Positions 22,568 to 33,625 of a DNA stretch of 64,000 bases are shown piece by piece. Below the pieces are notes generated by a model. That model did not search any database, was not told the origin of the DNA, and saw nothing but the letters and a program-made list of their open reading frames with translations. The DNA is taken from positions 119,822,958 to 119,886,957 of the forward strand of contig NC_063161.1 of assembly GCF_023159225.1 (NCBI RefSeq). Direction: 5' to 3'. This DNA is from Perognathus longimembris pacificus (Eukaryota; Chordata; Mammalia; Rodentia; Heteromyidae). Both the position numbers and the translations under genes were made by a program. Every line of letters begins with the position of its first letter. Position 1 is the stretch's first letter.

Positions 22568-24825
22568 AAAAGGGCTATATTTTTATGAGTGTTATTCTAA
22601 AGACAAATATATTTCTCTTGCATATTAAAGCATTTTATTCAACCTTTATATATTCTTTTGATTTTAGAAGTAATGAAAACATTTTGATGGGATCCTAAAG
22701 TCTCGATGGCCTTTGTATAGTACGTAAGGGGCAAGTAAACCCTGCTATCACACAACACATAAAACAACTTTGAGGTTTTATTTTTATTCTCTTTAAGTAG
22801 TTGTACAAAGAATTTGCCATTCAATAAAGCAGTTTATGAATACAATACATCTTAACCAATATCACCCCTTTTCACCTCCACTCTTCCCAGCCCCACCCCA
22901 TCTAAATTTTGTAGGATATGCATTGACTTTTATGACTTCATCCTTTCCCCCTTCCTCTCTTCATTTGTCTAACCTCCAAATTAAGAGATTTTTAAAGTGC
23001 TTAATATTTGTATTTATTGAAGACTGTCAAAGAACCTATAATATTTTCTTGTATTTCATGCATTTGTTTCATCTTTTAATGTTGTTTTTAATGCCTGTGT
23101 AACAACTGATGTCACATTTAGCATGGTAGTGGCGTTTCTCTTATTCCCTACAAACCTTCATTGAATTGGTGTTGCTTCTTAACTATGGATCAGCCGGCAA
23201 ATGAGAAGGTAGGATACCCTAGCCATGCTGAAGAAAAATGGTTACCCTTCTCAGAACCTTTTCCTGACCTGGCTTTCTACCCTCCCTTCCCAAAGGGAAG
23301 TGAGTCTTTTCCATTTCTTCCTCTCCCGTGAAAACCCCTGAGTATTCCCTCCATCCTTCATTGAAGCAGTCACGAGCCCAGCAACATTCATGGAGGAGTG
23401 ACAAGGCCATATTGTAGAAGAACACATGGGCTGAGGACTATTGTGGTGGGCACATTTTCAGAATGCAATCTGCCAATCATCCTCCCACAGAGACAAATTA
23501 ACAGGCTGGGATCACTTCCAAGGGGATGAGGGTAATAAGGTGATGAAGGAAGAAAAATGACCTTTTGCCCATTTCCCTGTGCCATGGTGGCCCTATGAGG
23601 AAGTAACAGACCCATGGTGCAGCTTCTCTAAGGACTAGAAAGACACATATAGGTGCTCAGACCATGGGCATTATGGCCAAGCCTCTGTGAAGGAGTGAGC
23701 AAACAGAAAGACAATAACCAGGATGTAGGTACTTTTCAGCCACATGAGATGTGAGAGCTATTTAGGATGCCTGTGTCAACTCCAGCTTTAAATATTGGTT
23801 GCCCCCTTCTTGAGGGCTCACCCCACTTATCTTGCTTGCTGCAGTTGTCTTAGTTTTCACTCCTTCCTTTCTATGACTTACACCCTTTGAGGCCTCAAAT
23901 GCTGATTTGGTCAGGTTTCAGTCACTGGGTTAGTCAGCTGTACCCATTGGTGGGCTCTGTGTTTTCAACCATCTTCCAATCAGATGTTACTGAGGGTGCC
24001 CCTTCCTGGGAACTTGGATCTTATTAGTGATCTTGAAACATCTGAGAGGAGAGTGACAGAGGAATAATTAACCAACGTTGCTCATTTCATGTACCTGCTT
24101 GGAGCTGAAACTTTAGGAAGATGGTTAATGCAAGAGCCTGTATCAGATGCTACTGTGAATCCAATCAGTTATCACAGGCAGCAACGCTCCAAACAGGACT
24201 TCTTTCTTCCACTGACTTTTCCTCCAGAACTAAGAGGACCCAATGTCATGTTCTATATAAATACTACCCATTGTCTGCAGAAAGTAATTAGGTTGGCAAA
24301 TAAATGGAAGAAAAAAAAAGCTCTGAGGGTAAACTAAAAACTTCAGTGCAACCTAGCTCCCTGGCACATTGCAATTCTCCTGTCTCTATATAAAAGGCAT
24401 TTTTCTGCCATATCATTTCTATCTTTCAGTTCATTTTGACTTTGAAGGCAAAGAATCAGGGTTGTAAGACAAAGTCTACTTCAGCATGGTGCCTGTCCCA
24501 CAGGGTCTTCAGACCAAGACCAGCCATCTAATGGGAAATTTTGGTAGTAATCCCAGGCTTGCAGTCTCCAGCACCAAAACAAAGCACGCCCTATCACACA
24601 TAGAAACATATGCACTAGCACCCCCAGAATAGTCAGTGAACCCACAGTTCTGTGCACCTGTGCTGCAGAACAAACTATCAGCCTTCTCTGTACAGACCAT
24701 AATACTGGCCACACCTAGATCAAGAACACATACATTTACAGTGACCAAGAAAGAAGTAGAGGAATTAGAGAGTTCAAACTCCTAGGTAGATGCAGAAATT
24801 TTGTTCATAAAAATGGAATTTTGAG
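22568..24825. other. Unassigned DNA
   Basis: No gene, exon signal or repeat family is recognised. Open frames here are below about 100 codons and look random. Confidence 0.4.
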
Positions 24826-25031
24826 TGGGAGAAAAGGTGAACTAATGTATCAGTGATACTCGCTAGACACTATTTGAAAGTGAATTATACAACTTGTGAG
24901 GGAGGAGGAATGGGAGGGAAAAATTGAGAGAAAATGAGGGAAGAAGTGACACTGTTCACAAAGAGAAATGTGCTCATGATCTGATCTATGTAACTGTAAT
25001 CCTCTGTATATCAGCTTTACAATAAAAAAAG
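24826..25031 (+). mobile_element. Severely 5'-truncated L1 (type C 3' end)
   Basis: About 205 bases match the tail at 7700-7867: a TAGACACTAT block, TACAACTTGTGAGGG, TCTGTATATCAGC, then ACAATAAAAAAAG. The 15-base TSD AAATGGAATTTTGAG is exact at 24811-24825 and 25032-25046, which defines it as a discrete retrotransposition. Confidence 0.85.
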
Positions 25032-25291
25032 AAATGGAATTTTGAGAGACTATATTTACTTGATTTTTTTGATTCGTTTATTTCTTAATATTGAATACAC
25101 ATAACTTTTTTTGCATGGAGAGCATAATCATCCAGGCTCAATATATATGTTTATATGCATATTGCTAGAAGTGAAACTTTATGAATATGTTTTATTCCTA
25201 ATGCCTTAGTTTTGTTGCTGTAAAGCTGTACATTTCACAATATTAATAAGTGAAAGCTAGATTTGATTGTTGGAAACCTCAAATCTTTCTT

Positions 25292-25498
25292 TTTTTCTTT
25301 TCGGCCAGTCCTGGGCCTTGGACTCAGGGCCTGAGCACTGTCCCTGGCTTCTTCCCGCTCAAGGCTAGCAGCTACTCTGCCACTTGAGCCACAGCGCCGC
25401 TTCTGGCCGTTTTCTGTATATGTGGTGCTGGGGAATCGAACCTAGGGCCTCGTGTATCCGAGGCAGGCACTCTTGCCACTAGGCTATATCCCCAGCCC
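25292..25498 (-). repeat. IDL-Geo SINE (subfamily A)
   Basis: The minus strand begins GGGGCTGGGGATATAGCCTA and ends at a T-rich (A-tail) left edge. A 14-base TSD CTCAAATCTTTCTT lies at 25278-25291 and 25499-25512. A 4-base local duplication (AGCT) sits in the Geo arm near 25367. It is almost identical to the copy at 33850. Confidence 0.97.
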
Positions 25499-25512
25499 CT
25501 CAAATCTTTCTT

Positions 25513-25682
25513 GATGTGTGTGTTTGTGCTTGTATATATGTATGTTTGTATGTGTGTGTCCATGCACACGTGTGTGTGCATTAGTACTGGAGCTTGAATT
25601 TAGGGCCTTGAGCATTTGGTTGGCTCTTTTCCCTCCAGGCTGGCTCTTTACCACTTAAGCCTCACCTCCACTTCTAAATAGT
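25513..25682 (-). repeat. TG-rich repeat and partial Geo arm
   Basis: An imperfect TG repeat (25515-25580) abuts an antisense Geo fragment reading GGAGCTTGAATTTAGGGCC, then CCACTTAAGCCTCACCTCCAC on the plus strand. Only the Geo arm is present and it is diverged. Confidence 0.65.
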
Positions 25683-25989
25683 TCATATTGGAGAATGGAG
25701 AAAGTTGTAAGAGGAAAAATAAAAGCAGATTAAAACGATATATTTTTCATAGGAAAATAGTGAGGGGGGGAGCCCACACTTGGGGTCCCCCTCCCCCAAG
25801 TAGATTCTGGCCAGAAAAGTCATGTGACATCCTCCCTGCTCATCCCTTTTGGAAACTTCAAGAACCTTTGGTTTCTGGGTAGTGTCAGCAAACGGAAGTA
25901 ACCAACGATCTTTATTAGTAAAGACTGAGCTTTACTTGACCGAGATTTTAATCATGAGCTACCCTACACACGTGAATCCTTTTAAAGAA
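25683..25989. other. Unassigned DNA
   Basis: No gene or repeat is recognised. A small inverted repeat (CTTGGGG at 25779-25785, CCCCAAG at 25794-25800) is the only local structure seen. Confidence 0.4.
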
Positions 25990-26470
25990 ATTGCTAGGGG
26001 CTGGGGAATTTCCAAGCTCAAACATCCTGTTCGCCTGCAGCTTGAGCAAGACACACATCTGTTCTTTAATTGCACAGTATTTCGAATCAAAACAAACTCT
26101 TCCACGGAAGAGGGCCCTGGGTGGTGGTTTGGCTCAGGTTACGCTTTGTGCTCAGGCTGTCTCTCTTTCAGTCCGGGAGGTAGGGATGTGACCGGCATTT
26201 CCCAGGGACCCACATCGCCGCAGTCGCCTCGCTGCAGCCACGCACCACAGCCGCTAGATGGCAAGAGAGGACCGAGTCTGGGACGTGGGCTCCTTTCACC
26301 CTGCAGCCGAGGAACACTTTTGTGTCTCGGCTTTTTCTTCCTGCCCCTTTGTTTCACTTCACCATTTTCTGCCTCCTTTTCTCTCCGCTGGAGTTACACG
26401 CGATGCTTTTCACTCAGCACCTCGGTCGAATCTGGAGCTGCTAGGGCTGTGATGGCATGGGGGCTCTTGC
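25990..26470. promoter_or_regulatory. Local CpG cluster, candidate regulatory element
   Basis: By eye about 20 CpG dinucleotides fall in under 500 bases, while the rest of the window outside SINEs and the L1 5' UTR is CpG-poor. The stretch is not made of any repeat I recognise. It holds a CTCF-like motif. A 210-codon plus-strand frame (25849-26481) spans it but shows no domain, so I read this as non-coding. Function is inference. Confidence 0.45.
26248..26266 (+). promoter_or_regulatory. CTCF-like binding site
   Basis: CAGCCGCTAGATGGCAAGA aligns with the CTCF consensus core (CCASYAGRKGGCRS). It keeps CC at core positions 1-2, then YAG, RKGGC and R. The mismatches are G at core position 3 and A at the S position. 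Orientation is forward on the plus strand. Occupancy is not shown. Confidence 0.55.
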
Positions 26471-26641
26471 AAAGATCCTAGGGTCCCAAGCCAACTGCCC
26501 TGATGTCCAGGGCAGAAACAACAGTCACTTCAAAGCTTTGCAAATGTCAGCCAATCCGTGGCCGACCTTCCTGGCTCACCAGTAGTCTGTTATGTAACTC
26601 TGCATACTTTAAGGAGAGCAGTGCTGTGTATGCAGATAGTA

Positions 26642-26680
26642 CCAAAAATAAATAAATAAACAAACAAACAAATAAAAGGC
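26642..26680. repeat. (AAAT)n/(AAAC)n simple repeat
   Basis: Three AAAT units followed by AAAC units and another AAAT unit. Confidence 0.9.
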
Positions 26681-28154
26681 AGATTCAGACTGTGAATCAG
26701 GCAGGACATTGTAGTCACCTGCCGCCTCTCCCTATTGTATCAGGATTCGCCTTTCACTGTGTGGTTACAGACAAGAATGCAGAAGATGCTTTAGAAAGCC
26801 GACTGCTGTGATAGTTTATTTTTAATAAAACATCCTAAAGATTACATGTTTTTCTATTTTATGACAGGCTGGACAATCAGACCAAACTATGCCTGGGGTA
26901 GATTCTATAACAGGGAATCTCTTCCCCTCCCTCATTTCAATTATCTTCCCTCCCAGCCCCCCAGGGTAGGACTGTGGGGAAGGATCCCAGAGCCAGGGGT
27001 GGCAGAGGGACATAAAGTCTCCCAGGCCTCTTTTCAGAGCAATTACAGGCCTAGGATTCCTTGGGACCAAGTTCATGGGATTTATACTTAGCAGCAGAAG
27101 AATGATGGCTGGGCTGGGTTCTCAGTCCGAGGATTCCTTCCTAGAGTTGGCCAGGTGGACACACAAGAGCATCAGAAAGGACCTTAGCAGGCAGTTTTCT
27201 ATCAACCCTTCCATTCTCCAGTCTTCACTCCTGAGGGATTCCCCCACCCACCTCTGGCCATCAGCTTCTGCTTTGGACCTCACCTCGAAAGTCCCCCAGG
27301 CAGCCTATTCGAGTGCTTAGCACTCCTTTGGTTCTGGTGTTGGCATTAGGTCTTAAGGAGAAACATCTCAGTGCTGCTGTAGAAGATTTTCATGATAGGA
27401 ACCTAAGCAGGTATGAAAATCCCTACCCTTTCCCACTCCTTTCTTCCCCCCTCATCTGGGGGCACTTGAAACCAGGACTTCTCCTCTCACCTCTCATTTT
27501 TCTCAGTGGCAGCCCTGCGATTTATGGCTCTGTGTGGGGAGGGCCAACCAAACTCAGTGGTTTCAGTTGACCTTAGCCGGTGAGTTTTTCGGGTCCAAGT
27601 GAAATCCAATGGGGTGTAAATGGGATGGTAAGAATATCTGTGGAAAGCACGGTGCAGTGCAGGGAGCTTGGTGGGGATCAAGCCACCCCAAAACCCCTCC
27701 CTCTGGCTCAGTGCTCCTGGGGCTCACAAAGCCTCTGCCATGGCATGCTGGGAAGGGGCTGCTGCACCTGGCTGGGAGCAACAGACTATTGTTTGCCCAC
27801 AGCGGTGGCTCCCCGTGGGCCCCCTGCTTGCTCCTGGAACTGGCTCTGAGCCAGTGCTCTCAGAAGCCAGGCAGGCTTTTTGTCTTGGAGACTGCACCAC
27901 GGGGTGGTTATACTTGGGAAACTGAGATTTGGTTTGGAAGACCCTCCGGAGGCATAGCTAGATTTTCCTCTCAGTGCAGGTTCTAGTTCTTTCTAGACTT
28001 CAGTTGCTTTCTAAAGTAAAAGGTGAAGGCAGACAGTTGGGCCTAAGCTAGAATCACCTTCTTAGTAAAAGAGGATTGTTTTAAGGAGCTGGAGGGATTT
28101 CTGAAATGGCTAACTTAACCCTGAGCAGCAAAGATTTCTGGACAAGCTAAAGGA
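26681..28154. other. Unassigned, repeat-poor, moderately GC-rich DNA
   Basis: No gene or repeat family is recognised. Overlapping frames at 27580-27986 on the plus strand reach 125 codons but disagree with each other and have no domain signature. I therefore do not call a gene. Confidence 0.4.
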
Positions 28155-28260
28155 TATGAAGTATGGATTTTGGAGCCAGGAAGACCTGAGTTCAAGTCCC
28201 AATGTTGGGAGGTGGGAGGAAAGAAAGTCCCTTGACCACTCTGAGGCTCTGTATTGCATT
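28155..28260 (+). repeat. MIR fragment
   Basis: The plus strand reads TGGATTTTGGAGCCAGGAAG, then ACCTGAGTTCAAGTCCC and CCTTGACCACTCTGAGGCTC, in MIR order. Confidence 0.8.
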
Positions 28261-28369
28261 TCTTTACATATTATCCTTTCAAGTCCAGTGCATTTTGTAC
28301 TTGGTTTTCTTGTCTGAAGACCACAGGGAGAACAGAATTTATAATAATTATAATCATCAAAATTAGTCA

Positions 28370-28495
28370 AGCAGAGTGCTCAGCACTTTATACTAATTTT
28401 ATTGAATCCTCAAAACACTTTTATAAGGCAGGCATAGCTATGATTTATATTTTACCAGTGGTGAAATATTTTGCGAGGTTGTTAAAGACTTAGAA
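28370..28495 (-). repeat. MIR/L2-like fragment
   Basis: The plus strand shows GTGCTCAGCACTTTATAC, TGAATCCTCAAAACAC and TTATAAGGCAGGCATAGC, a pattern of antisense L2/MIR3 repeats. Confidence 0.5.
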
Positions 28496-28869
28496 TGGCC
28501 TTTGTAAAATCAAAGACTAGTTTGTTTCAACTTAGTTTAAAATTTGATCATGGATTTATCTTTAGGATAATGTAAAGCACTTCAGCAGAGCACATGGGAC
28601 TCTTGCTCATGTCACCAGCAACATCTTTCTGATGGTCTGGCTTGTAGCCCAGCCTCTGACCATGAAGAGGCCTCTTCCTTATCCCAGCCAGTTGAGGGGA
28701 GGATGTAAGCAGAAGCAATGCTCTTCTCTTTTGCCTCTGCTCCTCCTCTGAATTCCTTCAAGCTGTGGCTCAATCAGTTAGCCTGGAGACCAACCTAGGA
28801 ACATGGCTTCTGAATTTGTCTCTGAGCAAGAGTAGCCTCAGAGCAAGTGTGCTCAGTCATCTGTCCCCA
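28496..28869. other. Unassigned DNA
   Basis: No gene or repeat is recognised in this stretch. Confidence 0.4.
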
Positions 28870-28985
28870 TGCTAAGTGGTAGCAACATGGGGTAGTACTG
28901 TATGTGTCTTGGTATCGCCAAGACTTAGCACAGCCCTTGGCACATAGTGAGGGGTCAAAAATGCTTGAGTGAATAATTATTTAAA
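28870..28985 (+). repeat. MIR 3'-end fragment
   Basis: The block TAGCACAGCCCTTGGCACAT followed by AGTGAGGGGTCAAAAATGCT and TGAGTGAATAA is the MIR 3' end. Confidence 0.7.
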
Positions 28986-29115
28986 AGGGAGTGGAAAAGA
29001 TAGGCAGGCATTTAAAGAAATTTCTGATAGCACAGTGGAGGACAAGTCCTGAAAGGATGAGATGTTCTAACCTAACAAACTTGCAAACTGCACAATCTTC
29101 ATTAGCAGCAGCTGC

Positions 29116-29135
29116 ATAATAATAATAATAATAAT
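29116..29135. repeat. (AAT)n microsatellite
   Basis: Six AAT units in a row. Confidence 0.9.
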
Positions 29136-29336
29136 GGTATTTATATTCATTTTAGAAATGTAGTATCTCACAAAGTCTGTTAATTAAAGCCTTAGTTCCC
29201 CCAAGGCATGGTCCTTTGCTTTAGGATTGACTAGCAGAAATCACTAAATATGTTTGACACTAGTGGTTGATACATTTTTTTTAAAGGCCTTAAATAATCA
29301 TGACAACCATAGAATTTTTCTTAAAAGGGTAGGATG

Positions 29337-29563
29337 CAGCTAGATGTCATTGGATCATGCCTGTAGTCTTAGCTACAGAGGAAGCCAAGATTTGAGGGTT
29401 GCAGTTCGAAGCTAGCCCCAGCAGGACAGCCTAGAAGACTCGTATCTCCAACTAATTACCCAAAAAGCTAGAAGTGGAGCTGTGGCTCAAGTGATAGAAT
29501 TCTAGCCTTGATCACAAATGCTCAGGGATAGAACCCAGGCCATGAGTTCAAGTCCCAGGACCA

Positions 29564-29595
<32 letters not shown>

Positions 29596-29600
29596 ACCTT
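29337..29600 (+). repeat. 7SL-like + Geo SINE with (CA)n tail
   Basis: A diverged 7SL-like arm (CATGCCTGTAGTCTTAGCTA) and linker lead to a Geo arm (GCTGTGGCTCAAGTGATAGA, then GAGTTCAAGTCCC). The tail has become a CA repeat (29567-29598). Confidence 0.85.
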
Positions 29601-29654
29601 GGTAGGATGCAAAACCTTACTAAACAATAAAATACAAATAAAAAGCACTCCATA

Positions 29655-30389
29655 ATCAGGAAAATGTGGTACATTTACACAATGGAATTTTATGCCTCTA
29701 TCAGAAAGAATGACATTGTTCCATTTGTAAGGAAATGGAAGGACTTGGAAAAAGTTATACTAAGTGAAGTGAGCCAGACCCAAAGAAACATGGACTCTAT
29801 GGCCTCCCTTATTGGGAATAATTAGTACAGGTTTAGGCAAGCCATAGCAGAGCATCACAAGGCCCAATAGCTATACCCTTAGAAACACATAAGATGATGC
29901 TAATTGAAATGAACTCCATGTTATGGAAACAAGTGATATATCACAGTTGTAACTACTTTCAATGTCCTATGTGTATGTGTAGTTTCTATTATTGATAATG
30001 TTTTGTATCACCTTCCTATGTTTGTACCTATACTATCTCTGTAATCTTATCTGAGTATATTGGAAACCGTGTTTACTGGTATTGGAAGTAGGAAATTCAA
30101 AGGGAATACCAAATTCGAGAGACACAGGGTAAAAAAAGAGAAATAACTACAAAAGCAATACTTGCAAAACTGTTTGGTGTAAGTGAACTGAACACCTGGG
30201 GGGGGGAGGGAAAGGGGGGAAGGGAGGGGGGCATGAGGGACAAGGCAACAAACAGTACAAGAAATCTATCCAATGCCCAACGTATGATACTGTAACCTCT
30301 CTGTACGTCAGTTTGATAATAAAAATTTGAAAAAAAATAAAATAAAATAAATTAAGTACTAAAAAAAAAAATTAAAAAATTAAAAAAAA
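29655..30389 (+). mobile_element. 5'-truncated L1 (type B)
   Basis: It begins in the ORF2 C-terminus (nucleotides coding a [18 protein letters not shown] stretch) and continues through a type B 3' UTR with a G-rich tract at 30197-30230 to a long A-rich tail. The 15-base TSD AAAAAGCACTCCATA is exact at 29640-29654 and 30390-30404. Confidence 0.96.
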
Positions 30390-30404
30390 AAAAAGCACTC
30401 CATA

Positions 30405-31247
30405 GTTGAGGAAAAACAAGAGCCACAATAGTTAAAAAAAACCCACAATCATAGACAAAAGATATTCTCCTAACCAGGTAAGGGAATCAAGAATGTGCAA
30501 AGACAGGCAGTAGTTTCAATCATTTGGCTGTCCAACTGAGGTCCCTAAAGCTATCATGTTTTGGGGTCACAGGCAGCAATTAAAATTAAGAATTGTGATT
30601 CTTAATTGAAAAGTGGATTCCTTTTTCACAACAACAGTATGCAAGGATATATACTTAACACAAAACAAGAAAAAAGAAGAATTCTTTTAATTCTTAAATC
30701 TTAATTCTTCAAATTAGAATGACCAGCCCTTTTGGTTTGCCCAATATTACTCCAGATTTATAAGTCTCACATCCCAGGAGACTCCTCAGTCTCAGACTAA
30801 CAACTAACCTTACCTCAAACAGAAATAGTAGCAAATAGAATAATTACATCCTCTAAAAACTCTCTATAAATGATTTCAGCTTAATAGCAAGGATTTCTCT
30901 AAATAACAACAGCAAAACAATAACAAGAGGTTGGATATTTCATGTTACAGATCAAACTGGTTATTTTTAAGTTCTAGCTTTGAGATTTAGTTTTGTTCCT
31001 TATAATTGGAAATGAATCTATTTTGTTAATTTAAATTTCATTCAGTATGTATCAGCCATTATGGTCAACAACCAAAATTGCTTCTATATTCACATACCAT
31101 TATAATTATGACCAAATGAAACTTAAGAGTGTAGGAATCTATTTTAGTATCCTAGCATACATTCACTTGGTAAAATTCTGAAAAATATTATTAAACCGTA
31201 GGAGAAAAGAAATTAATTAAGCATTCAAAGCTATCAGCAAAATGATT
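30405..31247. other. Unassigned A/T-rich DNA with a perfect inverted repeat
   Basis: No gene is recognised. A 10-base perfect stem, AATTAAGAAT and ATTCTTAATT with loop TGTG, lies at 30584-30607. Related AATTCTTAA-type words recur around 30680-30720. Confidence 0.45.
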
Positions 31248-31578
31248 TTATGCTAGCAGCAACTGGCTCAAGTCTGTCATCCCAGTTCATTGGGCCTTGA
31301 GATTGGGAGGACCAAGTTTGAAGCCACCCAGGGCAAATACACATAAGGCCCCATTCTCTCGTGCAATAGAAATCTAGATGTGGTAGCATGTGCCGGTCAC
31401 TCCAGCTATGTGGGAAGCATAAATAGGAGAATTGAGGTCTTGGCAGGCCAAAGAAGAACATGTGACTCTATTTAAAAAAAACAATGCCAATTTGGCAGCA
31501 TGGCTCAAGAGGTTGACTGCCTGTCTAGCAAGTGCAATGATTTGAGTTCAAACCCCAGTACTATTAACACACAAAAAA
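31248..31578 (+). repeat. Composite SINE: two 7SL-like units + tRNA-like unit
   Basis: The first unit contains GGCTCAAGTCTGTCATCCCAG, shortened and diverged. The second starts near 31380 (TGTGGTAGCATGTGCCGGTC). The tRNA-like unit has GGCAGCATGGCTCAAGAGG and GAGTTCAAACCCCAGTA and ends in a short A-run. Confidence 0.7.
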
Positions 31579-32010
31579 AGAGATTTTATTCTGGAGTGCT
31601 CCTTATTTCTTTTTCTTAGATCATAAGGTGCTGTGTACAGGTGGAAGCATAAGAAAGGGTGTCTTGAACCCCGGAACATTTTCAAATGCCATTAGTTCAC
31701 TGCTGAATAACATTGGATAAATGATGTCTACTGATAATTACTTTATAGCCATTTATGAGCCTGAATTAATAATTTCATGTGTTTGCTCATAACGGAGCTG
31801 TAGATCAAAAGAAAGTAGAAATATGTATTAAAATCACATATTGCATATGATATAACTATTTAATGTTATGATTGTTTTATTTTATTGTATGAGTGACTTA
31901 GGTCATGAGGATTTACCCATTTACTATGATGAACAAGGGCTAAAACGTAAAAATTCTGGCTTCAGTTCTAGTACTATTTAGTTTTCAAGTCTTTTCACAG
32001 TGTTCAGACT

Positions 32011-32013
<3 letters not shown>
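31579..32013. other. Unassigned DNA
   Basis: No gene or repeat is recognised. Confidence 0.4.

Positions 32014-32068
<55 letters not shown>
32014..32068. repeat. (TG)n microsatellite
   Basis: About 26 TG units. It is followed by a short B1-like antisense remnant (GAACCCTGATTCTCTGACCTC... CCCCTGAGTAGCTAGG, 32110-32160), so the repeat probably arose at a SINE tail. Confidence 0.95.
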
Positions 32069-32070
<2 letters not shown>

Positions 32071-32295
32071 CAATTAGAGGTTAGCGGTTCATGGACTTTC
32101 TTGCCTGGTCTGGCTTTGAACCCTGATTCTCTGACCTCAGTCCCCTGAGTAGCTAGGAGCCACTGACATCTGCCCTTCAGATGTTTTAAGATCTTTGGAA
32201 TCTGAAAAAAGTAAACACATACTTGTTTCTCTTCCCCCTTCCCCATGGCTCAGAGAGCCTGCGCCCTTGGCCCCATGCATGGCATGTGTGTTACA

Positions 32296-32342
32296 CATAT
32301 ACACACACACTTACACACACGTACACACACACACACACACAC
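32296..32342. repeat. (CA)n microsatellite
   Basis: Interrupted CA repeat with TTA and GTA breaks, then a pure (CA) run at 32325-32342. Confidence 0.95.
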
Positions 32343-32636
32343 CAGGCAGGCAACTCATCCCTGCCCCAAGCGTGCTCAGCAGAGGCCAAAAGAACAAGCT
32401 TCTCGCACATCCTGCCTAATTTAAGTGGCCATTTCCTTTGGCCGGAGGTGGGGGTAGGAGGGTGGGGGGGTTCCACTCTCATGCAGCCCTAGAGCACCAT
32501 TCAGAAGAGCTTTGCAGGGGAAGTGTCCTGCCCTTCCTGGAGAGTTTGTAAAGACTTGGGACTTTCCCTTTTGCCCCTGGAGAGCAGTTAATTAACCTAG
32601 GAGGTCCTGCAGAGAGGAGGGACACAATGCCCATTT
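32343..32636. other. Unassigned GC-moderate DNA
   Basis: No gene or repeat is recognised between the CA repeat and the next pyrimidine tract. Confidence 0.4.
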
Positions 32637-32637
32637 T

Positions 32638-32724
<87 letters not shown>

Positions 32725-32820
32725 CTCTCTCTCCTTCCTTCCTTCCTTCCTTCCTTCCTTCCTTCCTTCCTTCCTTCCTTCCTTCCTTCCTTCCTTCCTT
32801 TCCTTCCTTCTTTCTTTCTT
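32637..32820. repeat. (CTTT)n-(CCTT)n polypyrimidine tract
   Basis: About 86 bases of TTTC repeat turn into about 80 bases of TTCC repeat, giving an uninterrupted pyrimidine strand of ~180 bases. It sits at the A-tail side of the antisense SINE that follows. Confidence 0.98.
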
Positions 32821-33012
32821 TTTGCCAGTCCTGGGACTTGAACTCAGGGTGTGAGCACTATCCCTGACTTCTTTCTGCTCAGGGCTAACACTCTACCACT
32901 TGAACCACAGCACCACTTCAGTGTTTTCTGTATATGTGGTGCTGAGGAATCAAACCCAGGGTTTCATGTATGCTAGGCAAGCACTTGACCACTAGGCCAC
33001 ATTCCCAGCCCC
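32821..33012 (-). repeat. IDL-Geo SINE (diverged)
   Basis: The minus strand gives GGGGCTGGGAATGTGGCCTA, box B GGGTTTGATTCC, and a Geo arm with several substitutions. It is older than the subfamily A copies. Confidence 0.93.
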
Positions 33013-33224
33013 ATCTACTTCTTTCTTCTCCTAGTGAAGGCAAGATGGGGAGGGGTGGGGAATGTGAAGGTTTGTGGTACCGGTGGGAGGGCTGGAGGGA
33101 GGGCTGGTGGAAGCTGCACTTGAGATTTGGTTATGCAGATTCTGTGGAATTTTGTTTTCCTGGTGGGGCTCATTTCCTTTCTCCCTTCTACAATAATGAA
33201 GATGATGATAACAACAATAAATAA

Positions 33225-33460
33225 AATCATGTATGTTATTAACATATAATATATTACAGATATATTAATCACAAAATGTATTAGTATAGACTAGAGTTGC
33301 ATAATGAATCATATTTGATACAATTGTATAATAATTATATTAAGTATACATTGGACAACATATTAACATAGTAATGCATTATTTGAATATGTAATTAATG
33401 ATATTTATTAATATATTAATATGTGTCATAATTACATAATTAAATTATTATTTTGTTTCA
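33225..33460. other. Strongly AT-rich stretch
   Basis: About 230 bases dominated by ATTA, TAAT and ATATTA words (for example TATTAATATATTAATATG near 33407), with very little G or C. No gene is present. It could be a matrix-attachment-like region, which is inference only. Confidence 0.6.
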
Positions 33461-33625
33461 TGAGGTAGACAGGGTAGTGCTGGAAAACCTTTTTCATTTT
33501 GGGCCAAAGTTCACCTGTATTTTCATCGCTTGGGTTATTTGTAGGAATTGATCCCTCAGCTCCCATCCTGAATAGTGACTGCATTGGAAAGTGTGTGGGG
33601 GGGTGATTTTTATTTTGAGTGGGTT

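Noticed and set aside
25779..25800. Hairpin CTTGGGG/CCCCAAG considered as a terminator or structured RNA
   Set aside because: A 7-base stem in GC-rich mammalian DNA is expected by chance and has no gene next to it.
25849..26481. 210-codon plus-strand frame over the CpG cluster
   Set aside because: No domain or signal is visible; GC-rich DNA has fewer stops by chance, and overlapping frames on both strands are equally open.
27580..27986. Cluster of overlapping plus-strand frames up to 125 codons, considered as an exon
   Set aside because: Three frames are open at once and none has a recognisable domain or clear splice-site context; chance is more likely.
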